Shown one piece after another: positions 1 through 10,053 of a stretch of DNA of 64,000 nt. The translations under genes were made by a program, and so were the position numbers. Source of the DNA: Rutidosis leptorrhynchoides (taxonomy: Eukaryota; Streptophyta; Magnoliopsida; Asterales; Asteraceae); the NCBI RefSeq assembly GCF_046630445.1, contig NC_092341.1:257964001-258028000 (forward strand), in the 5' to 3' direction. The notes below the pieces were generated by a model, which had not been told where the DNA came from, searched no databases, and was given only the letters and a program-made list of their open reading frames with translations. Positions within the stretch are counted from its first letter, which is position 1. Every line of letters starts with the position of its first letter.

Positions 1-76
1 TATAGACTTTGCCTATCGTGTCGGAAACATATAAAGATCAAGTTTAAATTTGATCAAAAATTTTCGGGTCGTCACA
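1..76. repeat. Probable terminal fragment of another LTR element (E)
   Basis: From base 77 the sequence is collinear with the right LTR of element A (46,293 onward), but the first 76 bases are not. They end in GGGTCGTCACA, an LTR-like ...CA terminus. The simplest reading is that the window opens in the last bases of another LTR element inserted into the left LTR of A. The remainder lies outside the window, so neither the TSD nor the family can be checked. A simple divergence or deletion at this site is the alternative. Confidence 0.35.
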
Positions 77-1082
77 GTAAACAATTGTCAAAATTGATTG
101 TCTTATCAGGTTTTAAAGCTTTATAAACACTATAATCTAATTTTACAAGTATTGGAAAAACTAAGTGAAATAATAAAATATGTTCGATTGTCATGATAAT
201 TCAAATATAATATAGCTCCTGAAATAAATAATATTTTAAGTTTGATAAACTATAAATTCGTTCAATTATCAAGACTTATATTATGTTAATAAACATGTAT
301 AGATTTAAAGATCATATTGGGTCAGGTTGACTTTTGAGATGACTTTTGTTAACTTTTGCATGTCGGTCTCGAGCATTAGGATTGTGATACACTTTGACCT
401 GACCTAGCTTGTTAGACATGTATTGACCAACATATGTTCTCTAGGTTGAGATCTACGGTTATTTTGCATTCCGAGTTTCGGTCACATTTCGGTGAATGAC
501 CTTATGTGCTGCTAAGGTGAGTTTCATTTGCTCCCTTTTTAATTGCTTTTTCAATATATATTTTTGGGCTGAGAATACATGCACTTTACTTTAAACGCAA
601 TGGATACAAGTACATACTAAATTCTACACCGAGTTAGAACCAAAAATCCCTTAGCTTTGGTAACTAGTAACTGCCGGTTATAAGAACTGGTGGGCGCAAG
701 TAGTTATATATGGATCCATAGGGCTTGACATCCCCGTCTGTTCCAGGTATAGAAACCCTAGCCTGAACTATAAAACAGACGTATGCTATTTGAGTTAATA
801 CACGTTGGATTGCGTGTATTGTACATATGGTTGCATGTATGTTAAAACAGAGGTACTTATTATAACGTTAAAGTTTAGTAACCAGGGTGCTCAATCTTGT
901 AGAATAATTTGATAAACGTTTCGGATGAAACAACTGAAATTTTGTGATCCACCTTTATATACTGATTATGCACAACATTAAAACTATGAACTCACCAACC
1001 TTTGTGTTGACACTTTTAAGCATGTTTATTCTCAGGTCCCTAGAAGTCTTCCGTTGTTTGCTTATACGTTATACAAGCTATG
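77..1082 (+). repeat. Element A left LTR, internal portion
   Basis: Direct repeat of 46,293-47,298, about 97% identical by eye, same orientation. It stops at 1,082, where B begins, and the corresponding LTR resumes only at 27,902. About 190 bp of LTR (the counterpart of 47,299-47,490) is missing, so the break is not a clean insertion. Confidence 0.85.
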
Positions 1083-2219
1083 TGTAGCGACCCGACAAAA
1101 TCGTCATTGATGGCGCCATCTACTTAGGTCCCGTTACGTGGTCATAAGTCTTTAAAACAACGTTTGACCAAAATATGTCGCATTCATTTCAACTATAAGG
1201 ATGTTTCAAAGTTTACAAAGTAGTTCAACGTCTAAACATGTTACAACGTTTTAAGTACAATTGAAACCTATGCGACACAAATTAAGTTAAGTCAAAAGAC
1301 GCTCCACGTATGCATGTATACTCGACATTCAAGCAAGTATCAAAAATAATGTGTGGAAGCATGTAACACCTAGCGTTCAAGGACCTGAGAAAACATATAG
1401 AAAACTGTCAACGAAAAATGTTTGTGAAATCATAGGTGTAATAGTAACGTTGTTTTTGAACTACAAGATTTAATATAGTTGATTATCCAAATCATTTTTA
1501 TTCCAAAAGTATGTTCGCGAGCACCCAATTATCAAGACTTAACTGTTTTGTACCCTGTTACGTAGTGTTAGAACATACACTATACTCGAAAATATATTTC
1601 ATCCGTTAACGGTAGCGAACTGTCCGAATGAGGACTCGTCAAGCCTAATGTGATCACATAACATAAGTTCACGTTTACACCCTGCAAGTATAACTAATGA
1701 TAATTGAATTGAGGCTTTTTGTTCTAACTCACTGTGGAATGTTTGTTTTCGTACTTGTGTTCAATGCATAAAAGTATGATACGTATATGTTTCTCATCCC
1801 ATAGTTTAAAAGTAAAAGTTATTGAAAAGGTGGGACTATGATCTCACCTTGAGTGCACGAGTAATAAAGTACTTCTCAAGTAAACGTGTGCAAGGACAAA
1901 TGCTAGTCTTGACCTAAACAAGTAGGTTGTATCAATAACGGGAACAAGATTGATCAAAGTTGTTCAATTAGTACTATGGCTCGTTACGCCTCGAATATAT
2001 AGTAGGTGAATCTAATTGTCAAGTTTCATGCAAAATACAAGTATAAAAGCATGTTTGAACGATTTCATAAACATTTGGTTAAGTTTGACTAAAAGTCAAA
2101 CTTGGTCAAAGTCAACGGAGTCGGGTCGGGTATCCGACAATTTTCCCATGATGAAAAATCATATATGAGCATGTTATCCAAATTTCATGTTAATCGGAGT
2201 TGCGGTAAAGTGAGAAAAG
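1083..2219 (-). repeat. Element B 3' LTR, part 1
   Basis: Counterpart of 25,212-26,352 in the other B LTR. It begins TGTAGCGACCC and runs to the insertion point of C. It continues at 19,080-20,282. The rebuilt length is about 2,345 bp against 2,326 bp for the right copy. Confidence 0.85.
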
Positions 2220-2224
2220 AATTT
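2220..2224. repeat. Target site duplication of element C (left)
   Basis: AATTT here and again at 19,075-19,079, exactly flanking TGATG...ATCA. The uninterrupted site is visible in the other B LTR at about 26,350. Confidence 0.95.
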
Positions 2225-4223
2225 TGATGTTTCGCGAGGTGTATATAAAATAGTTATTAAATTTTAGCAGAAAATACTATTAAATACGATACAATTTTAC
2301 ACAAGATATTTATTTATTTATAGAATGGATATACTTAAACCTTGCTACAACACTTATAGGCAGTGTACCTAATCGTACAGTAGTGTAGTTTTTAGTAAGT
2401 CCGGTTCGTTCCACAGGGAAATCTTTAAGCAAAGCTCAACGCTATATTAGTTTACTTTTATAAAAATACAAATATATATATAAGTGATATTATTATTATA
2501 AAGGGGGGTTTTTACCGTTTAATGACCGGTTTGTCGATTTTAAAACTTTAGTCGCAGTTAAAACCTAATGTAAAATATAAAATAAATACAAGACTTTAAA
2601 TTAAAGCGTAAAGTAAATAACGATAATGAAATTGCGAATAATAAAAATGCGATAAAAATTAAATTGCGATAATTAAAAAGTACGATAATTAAAAGTGCGA
2701 TAAAATGAAATAACAATAAATAAAAGTGCGATAATTAGAAGTGCAATTAAATATAAAATAAAGGAAATTAAATATGAAATAAAAGAATTATGCTTATTTA
2801 AACTTCCGTAATCATGATGTTTGACGTGTTGATTTTAGTTTTATGCCCATGGGTTAATTGTCCTTTGTCCTGGATTATTCAATATGTCCGTCTGGTTTTT
2901 GTCCATAACAGTCCATCAGTCATAAATATAAATTGCAAGTGTCCTTGTCAAATTATTATTATACCCGAAGATAAATATTCCAACTAATTGGGGATTCGAA
3001 TTGTAACAAGGTTTTAATACTTTGTTTAATGAATACACCAGGTTATCGACTGCGTGTAAACCAAGGTTTTACTACTTTGTTAACAATTACACCAATTACC
3101 CTTGAATGTAATTTCACCCCTGTTTTAATTATTCTAGTGGCTATTAATCCATTCCCGTGTCCGGTTAAATGAACGATTATTCGTACATATAAATACCCCG
3201 CCCATCGTGTCCGATCGAGTGTATATGGTAATTTATAGGGACGCCCAATTGTAAATCTTTATATTAACATTAACAAACTTTCATTTAGTTAAACAAATAT
3301 AAAGCCCATTAATAGCCCATAGTCTAGTTTCCACAAGTGTCGTTCTTTTGTCCAAACCCCAATTATGGTACAAAGCCCAATTACCCAATTTTAGTAATTA
3401 GCCCAACATCATGATTACTTCGTTTTAAACAAGCATAATAATAACTTAGCTACGAGACATTAATATAAAAAGGTTGAACATAACTTACAATGATTAAAAA
3501 TAGCGTAGCGTTACACGGACAGAATTTCGACTTACACCCTTACAACATTCGCTAACATACCCTTATTATTAGAATTATAATTAAAATTAAAATATAAATT
3601 ATAAATATAAATATATTACGTATATATTGAGAGAGAGATTGAGAAAATAGATGATATTTTTGATCAGAATTCGGGTTGATTTATAGCCAGGAATGATTTT
3701 TGGGGCTCCGCGACTCGCGGCAAAATGGCCTTCAAACTCCGCGAGTCGCGGAGAGGTATTTTCATTTTACACCCTTGGAGTTTCTGGCTGCCGACGGTTT
3801 TAATAATATATATATATAATATATATATAATTAATATAATTAATTATATATTATATTATATTTATATACATAGTTAACTTGTAATTTTTAGTCCGTTGCG
3901 TCGAGCGTTAAGAGTTGACTCTGGTCCCGGTTCCGGTTTTTCGAACGTCCTTGCGTACAATTTAATATCTTGTACTTTGCGTTTTGAATCTTGTACTCTT
4001 GTGATTTCGAGACGTTTCTTATCAATAATTGGAACCTTTTTGATTGTCTTTTGTTCTTTTGAGCTTTTTGGTCGTTTGCGTCTTCAAATCGTCGAATCTG
4101 TCTTTTGTCTTCACCTTTTATTATTTAAACGAATATCACTTGTAAATAGAACAATTGCAACTAAAAGCTTGTCTTTCTTGAGGAATAATGCTATGAAATA
4201 TATGTTCGTTTTTAGCATTATCA
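2225..4223 (-). repeat. Element C 3' LTR
   Basis: A 1,999-bp repeat of 17,076-19,074 (offset 14,851). On the minus strand it starts TGATAATGC and ends ...ACATCA. It contains the paired palindromes (3,706-3,753) and a TATA box (3,679-3,685). Open frames here recur identically in the other LTR and are not genes. Confidence 0.95.
3679..3753 (-). promoter_or_regulatory. Candidate LTR promoter: paired palindromes plus TATAAAT
   Basis: On the minus strand, CTCCGCGAGTCGCGGAG-type palindromes lie at 3,737-3,753 and 3,706-3,720 (the second is truncated by two bases at one arm). TATAAAT lies at 3,685-3,679, 20 bp downstream of the proximal palindrome. The motif has 8-bp arms around a single central base and is a GC-rich island in very AT-rich DNA. 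The same block is at 18,530-18,604 in the other LTR. Confidence 0.6.
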
Positions 4224-4240
4224 AATATTCCCACACTTGA
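4224..4240 (-). promoter_or_regulatory. Element C polypurine tract candidate
   Basis: Read on the minus strand, TCAAGTGTGGGAATATT abuts the 3' LTR, the position of the plus-strand primer. It is purine-rich but not pure. Close relatives of this motif recur four times further upstream in C. Confidence 0.5.
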
Positions 4241-6288
4241 GCGTTGCTTGTCCTCAAGCAATATCGTCTTGAAATACTAGAATCACTTTTTTATTCTTCA
4301 CACTTTGTACATCAGTGATTTCTATACGGCGGTATAAACAATGGTAGTAACGATATGGTTTACAGTCCCACATGACTATAAAAATTTAGATCCATTAAGG
4401 AAATTGGATCTTTATGAAAACATTTGATCTTTTGAAATCTAGTTTTTACCCTAGATAAGTTTTCCGGAATAACCCTTTACCGGTGTTTGCAAAATATTTT
4501 TGTGGGTTTGGTGGGTTTCAGATTTGAAAATTTTAGCTCAAAACTTGCGGTTTTGTGTCACCCACTTGCTAACCTTGTATTTGGAAAGCAACACGTCCAG
4601 TTTACTTGTCCCGTATATTACCTTTCGGCAAACTACCGTCCGGTTGTAAAGGAAAGCGTTGAACAAGCAACTGTTTAAGGCAATGTCCCGTGACATGCTT
4701 TTGATTATGGTCTATAACGTGTCGGACGCAATTACTATCCTTGGTAGGAGCAATAGTAAAGCTCACCCTTATAATTTTTCGGTCTGGCACAAGGTCCTGT
4801 CTTTGACCATGCTATGCAACCACCGTTCTTACGGTTGACACCCGATTTGGTTCAGGTGACCTAATGAATTCTAGGTGAATTCCTAGGATTTTACGTTCAA
4901 TGGTAATGAACGCATTGAAAATAGGGTTTTCAGAAAACAAATCGGTTTGTATTTTTGATCAAAATATTTTCTCGTTTAAGCTCGAGTTTAGATATCATTG
5001 AATTCCATGAGTTTGTAATTCTCAATCTTTAAGGTCAATCTCAAGGATTGAGTAATATCAGGCTTAAAAGCTGATTTTTAATCTTTAAGGAGATTATCCT
5101 TTCTGGGGATCTGATTCATTAGTCTTATCCAGCTAATTTGCACGGTGCCTCCCCATTGTACGAGATAAATCCTTCTCATGGTTAGGATAAATCTGACCAC
5201 TTGGCGACCCTGTTTAATGCTGAGGTCCGTGGATTTCCTGCTGATTTTAGTGATGACTTTTCTAGATTTTTCGTCAACCTACAGCTGGTCTGAACGACAA
5301 CTTCATGACCTAAATCAAGAAGCGCGTTTCTTTTTCGGAAGACTTTACTTCCTTTTAATGATGGAATTGATTCATCGTGTAGATCCATCTCTTCTTTTCT
5401 TTCATTGGGTAAAACAGTTTAGTTTAGTCCAAAGCAAAAGTATTTTCAGTTATTTGTTACAGATATATGTGACATATGTTTAAAATAACTTGGTAAATTT
5501 TCCCACACTTGGCTTTTTATTTTTCTTTTTATCGTCCTCTATTCCATTTTAAATGAATTTTAACATTTTAGTTTGTTTCTCAATTTATGTCCTTTCCGAG
5601 GTAACAATAATTTCGGTGTTAAAACCTAGTTTTATCGTTCATAAATATGTATAAACATGATTTTCAATTCATTTAATTGAAAATTTTTACTAGAATTGGG
5701 TAGTCAGTATATAAGACTAGTGCTGTTCTTTTTTATCAGAGAGCACTAGATTCTAATACAACTACTGCTTTACTAGTATTTTAATGGTAACCAAGTGTTT
5801 AATAAAAATTTTTAAAATCCGAAAGAATTTAACCCCTTCCCACACTTAAGATCTTGCAATGCCCTCATTTGCAAGAAATCAGTAACAATTTAAATTATTG
5901 AGGGTGATTTGTGTGAAAATGATTAAATTTTTACCAAAGTTTCCAAATATATTGGCGTTTGTTTGCTGAATGATAAATGGTGCACGTCATTTGTTCATTC
6001 CGTCTTGTTGTTATTTCACATATATTTTGCATCATTGTCGTCAAAATTACTTGCTTTTGCTGAACTTAATGCCAGTCTTTGAAAATGCGTTGTTTTACCC
6101 TGTTGTGTACATAAGATAAACTGCAAACATATATACATATTTTTGAAGTTTGGTTTATTACCCCACATTCAAAAATTATTAAAATCTAAGAATAAAAGTT
6201 AGATAATTATAAAAATGATCACAATATTATCAAAAATATTAAATACATCAATAATTACAAATTACATAATAATAAAAAAATAAGTAAA
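4241..6288 (-). other. Element C 3' non-coding region
   Basis: About 2 kb between the env-position stop and the 3' LTR. No frame with recognisable coding similarity was found. It contains AAGTGTGGGA-type motifs at 5,501-5,510, 5,832-5,850 and 6,161-6,170. Long 3' non-coding stretches are common in Athila-type elements. Confidence 0.6.
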
Positions 6289-8313
6289 CTAAGGATGATA
6301 TTGGTACCAATAGGGGTTCCACGCATAACCATAAGTGCTATAGAATGCTTCGGCAGGGTCATACGTAGGATATGGTGGCTGCATCTCTATCGACCAAGGA
6401 GGGAAGACGGGTTTCGGTGTAGGAATATAGTTTCTACCTATGTGTTGGCAATGCGCTATGATCTGGTTCTGATGAACTTGCCAATCTTCAAATGCTCTCT
6501 GTCTAGCATTTTCGTATTCCTGAGAAGCTATAAACCTTTGCATTTCTTGCATCTGGTTCCCCCCTCCTACATTACCTTGTTCTTGGTTTCTCTCTACCTG
6601 TGGATGTCTACCATTGTATCGTACTGCGGCGTTATTTCGCCGCTTCAACACTTTCGCACCATGGTATACATTTAAACCTATAGTGTCGCGGGGTTCCGGC
6701 TCTTCTACTAATAATCCCCCCCGACTTATATCCACACCGAGATATTCACCAATCAAAGTAATAAAAATACCACCTCCTATTATGCTATGTGGACGCATCC
6801 CTCGAACCATAGCTGATAAATAATAACCCACACAATATGGTATACTTACAGCGCTGTGTGGGTCTCGAATACACATATGGTAAAACAAATCTTGTTCATT
6901 TACCTTTTCTTTGTTTTTACCCCTTTGTGTAATCGAGTTAGCTAAAAACCTATGTATTACTCTTAATTCGGCTCTATCTATATCCAAATAAGAGTAGTTT
7001 CCCCCTTTAAAACGGTGATGGCTTGTCATTTGACTCCACACACCGTGTGTATCAAAATTTTCATCTATTTTCCTACCGTTTAGTATCAATCCTCTACAAT
7101 CGGCAGACGCTAATTCCTCAGGCGTATATATACGTAAAGCCTGAGCCATGTCCAATAAAGACATGTGGCGCATCGAACCGCCTAACAAAAATCTAATAAA
7201 AGAACGATCGGTTAAACTAGCTACCCGATCATTCAACTCTATACTACATAACAACTCTTCACACCATACTTTATATACAGGTCTGCGTATGGTGAATAAA
7301 CATATCCAGTCATTAAAAGAAGAATTACCATACCTCTGTACCAGTAATTCCCTAATTGGCCCGGCCAATTCTACAGCTTCCAAGGGTCCCCATTCTATGA
7401 CCCTTGGTACCTCAACAACCTTAGAGTGAAGAGTATGCAAACCCCGTTGATATTTTGGATAATCTATCCAAAGTCTGTCAAATCGCAGGTTCGGGTGCAA
7501 CTGTTCCAAGTGCATATCTGAAAAGGTCATGATTGGATGAGGTACATCCTGCTTGTAGTAGTTATCTACCTCCTGTTGTTCCAAGTTCTCAGCAGGAGCA
7601 TGGCGGGCTTGGGATGAAGATTCACCCCTTTCATTCTGCAAAACACATCAAACACAAATTTTGTGCATCCAAATATGCATTAGTGTCAGCAAAATCATCA
7701 ATCAAAATAATTACAATGACATTATCAATTTATATCAAACTTAAGCTTATTTTCACATTTTTATCAATTCTACACTTTTTCAAATAAGCATATACGAAAA
7801 TTTTCGCCAAGTTCATAAGCATTCAACTCAAATAACATGTCAAAATAATCATTACTAGCAAATAAACAAGTCTCAAATGGCATTATCTTTCAAAAATCAA
7901 GTTCATGAATTTTGGACTTGAAAAAGTCCACTTTAATTCTCAAAATCATGTTTAGGCTCAAAGTTTGGATCATTTAACTACCTAGACATGTTACACTACT
8001 CAATTTAGCAACAATTCATGACAAAAATCGGCCATAACCTGTTTATATCAAAAAGCCCCAAATTGCTCAAGAACACAAACCCTAGATTCTAAAAATTTTG
8101 AAGTTTTTGGCTTCAAATCATGTTAACAAGCATCAATCTAGGTTATACATGCATAATATACTAACAATTTAACACTAATTACACTAAAAATTAACAAAAT
8201 TCAAATTATGAAAATATGCTCAAGAACACACTAAAATTCGGATTTAAAGGTGATTTGGGGTGTAATTGTACCTGTTTTCTTGAGTAGTTCCTAGATATCA
8301 TCCTTCTCAACAT
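6289..8313 (-). CDS. Env-position Athila ORF, probably spliced (exons 8,313-8,272 and 7,635-6,289)
   Basis: The main frame (7,635-6,289, 448 codons plus stop) lies downstream of pol, where Athila elements carry an env-like ORF. Motifs such as WSQMTSHHRFKGGNYSYLDI resemble the protein family named after Athila ORF-1. The frame has no ATG near its upstream end. It is preceded by a T-rich tract and AG (7,637-7,636), a good splice acceptor. At 8,272 a CAG|GTACAA donor closes a 14-codon exon that starts with ATG (8,313-8,311) and joins in the same phase, giving about 462 aa. The intron would be 636 nt. No signal peptide or clear membrane segment is visible, so an envelope function is unproven. The C-terminus is rich in Tyr and Pro. 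Seen: frames and splice signals. Inferred: splicing. Confidence 0.7.
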
Positions 8314-8448
8314 GATTGTAGTGAAAAATTTGAAGATTAACGGTGAAAAATTGAGTTTTTGGGATGATTTTTGTGGGTTTTCTCGGGTTTTTTCGAGCTG
8401 TATTTGGGTGTTTATGTGTGTGTGAGAGTGATCAGTTCGAGCAGCTAG

Positions 8449-8523
8449 TTTTATTTTTTTTCTGTAATTTTGTCCCTCCGCGAGTCGCGGAGGTTTTCAC
8501 TGAAAACTCCGCGAGTCGCGGAG
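8449..8523 (-). promoter_or_regulatory. Candidate internal promoter of the env-position gene
   Basis: Two perfect 17-bp palindromes CTCCGCGAGTCGCGGAG at 8,507-8,523 and 8,476-8,492 are followed on the minus strand, about 15-20 bp on, by an AAATAAAAC TATA-like stretch (8,449-8,461). The ATG of the first env-position exon is 140 bp further downstream. The arrangement copies that in the LTR of C, where a TATAAAT box sits 20 bp from the same palindromes. Promoter function is inference. Confidence 0.5.
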
Positions 8524-8524
8524 T

Positions 8525-8570
<46 letters not shown>
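8525..8570. repeat. Poly(T)/poly(A) tract of about 45 nt
   Basis: An almost uninterrupted T run on the plus strand, immediately upstream (minus sense) of the palindrome pair. It could exclude nucleosomes or be a simple slippage repeat. Exact length is assembly-sensitive. Confidence 0.8.
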
Positions 8571-8572
<2 letters not shown>

Positions 8573-8575
<3 letters not shown>

Positions 8576-9448
8576 CTTTAACTTATAAAACAATTAAGAA
8601 ATTAATTTTAAAATTTTGTTTCCCTTGTTATTTAGGACGAGGTCGTTTCGGATCGATGTCCTAGTCCGTCCTTCGACAAAATTTTAAAATTTGTCTTTTT
8701 GTAGCGATTGTTTTAAAAGCTAAGATTTTTGGGTTTTTTAATGTTTTTGGCATACTTTAAATCAATAAGATTAAAAATAATGATAATAAAAGTTCTCGTC
8801 CCTCCCTCGGGTAAAGCAATTTCGGTTCAAAGACCTAGTCTTCAACTTACGACGAATTTTAAAATCATATTTTTAACTTAATGAGATAAAGTAAATTTTT
8901 GTTTTTAAATTCACACAACATAAATATAAAATTCAAAATTAAAAATTAAAAATTCAAAATTCACACCAAACTTAATTTAAAAATTCATAAATTCATACCA
9001 AACTTATATTAATTTTTCAAATATTTACAATTTTAAAAATATTGTTTTTACAAAGTTTACAATATTAATTTAAGATTTAAATATTAAGATTAAAAACATG
9101 GTAAAAATAAAATTAAAAATCTTTTTGTCTTTTTATCCCACTTTAATCAATCAAATATTATCAAAAATATGCGCCCCTCTTTTCGGTAAAGTAATTTCGG
9201 TTCCAAGACCTAATTTAACTCATGACGAATTTTTGAAATATTTTGGGTTGATTGATTAAAGATATTTATACCTTAAGAATAAACGTTAAATTTCGCAGTG
9301 ATGTAATAAATTTTTGAAGGATATCAATAATTTCGGTCGCCAAACCTAATTTTATTTAATACCAATTTAATACTTTTTAGCGAACAAATTAGCGTTTATT
9401 ATCAAAAGGTTAAAAATAAAAATAAAAATAAAAACTGTACAGACATAC
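8573..9448 (-). other. Element C spacer between zinc-knuckle ORF and internal promoter
   Basis: AT-rich with no supportable ORF. It starts, in minus sense, with the splice donor CAG|GTATGT at 9,449/9,448. Short degenerate blocks around 'cggtaaagtaatttcggtt' recur near 8,815, 9,184 and 9,327. No other feature was found. Confidence 0.5.
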
Positions 9449-9464
9449 CTGTGAAATAGATTTC

Positions 9465-9881
9465 TTAGTTATATGATCTATTATATTCATAAGATAGTCG
9501 GTTTAATTGGTCTTCCATGGCTGCATAGGCGTAACCTCGAGCATTCATTGTCTTTTCTTCTAAACATATGAACGGTCCGTCTCTGCATAAAGTAACAAAT
9601 TCAGTATTTGAATAGGTTTGATTATTTGAACATTTACCTCCATGTGACCATTTTCCGCATTTATGACATTTTTCTAGGTGTCGTGCTCTTCTTTTCGCTG
9701 CGGATTTTGATTTTCCTTTACCAAATTGTAATTTATTATCTTCGCATCTGGATCCTTTTCTAACTCCGTCCATTCTTTCTCTGATTACTGATACTATTTC
9801 ACTCGGTAGTATGTCATTATTACGTTTAGTGATCAAAGCGTGTAGCATTAGACCATGGTTTAGTTCACAGGCAGTCTTCAT
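9465..9881 (-). CDS. Small zinc-knuckle ORF downstream of pol (element C)
   Basis: A 138-aa ORF with an ATG start. A lysine/arginine-rich segment (residues about 50-68) precedes a CCHC-like knuckle, CHKCGKWSHGGKC (about residues 71-83; CX2CX4HX3C spacing, one residue shorter than canonical). It lies 173 bp downstream of the pol stop in the same orientation. It has a T-rich acceptor (AG at 9,894-9,893) just upstream of its ATG and a canonical donor CAG|GTATGT at 9,449/9,448 just after its stop, so it looks like a complete internal exon. I do not recognise it as a standard Athila product. A nucleic-acid-binding accessory protein, or a displaced gag knuckle, is possible. Confidence 0.55.
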   Translation of the reverse strand: MKTACELNHGLMLHALITKRNNDILPSEIVSVIRERMDGVRKGSRCEDNKLQFGKGKSKSAAKRRARHLEKCHKCGKWSHGGKCSNNQTYSNTEFVTLCRDGPFICLEEKTMNARGYAYAAMEDQLNRLSYEYNRSYN

Positions 9882-10053
9882 TTCGTAAAAACCTAAAAAA
9901 AATAAAAATTCAGAATGGGGGGAGAAGACTAGTTCTTTAGGGTCTGCTAGGGAAAGACCATACGTGTTCCATTTTCGAGAACTACACGAAAACAGACAAT
10001 CTAACTCTAATAGAAATACATATTATCCTTTAAAGACTTGATTCTCCCCACAC

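Noticed and set aside
3896-4240. 114-codon ORF in the C LTR and its longer twin at 18,747-19,187
   Set aside because: It lies within the LTR, recurs in both copies because the LTRs are duplicates, and has no recognisable domain. The longer right version only runs into flanking B sequence.
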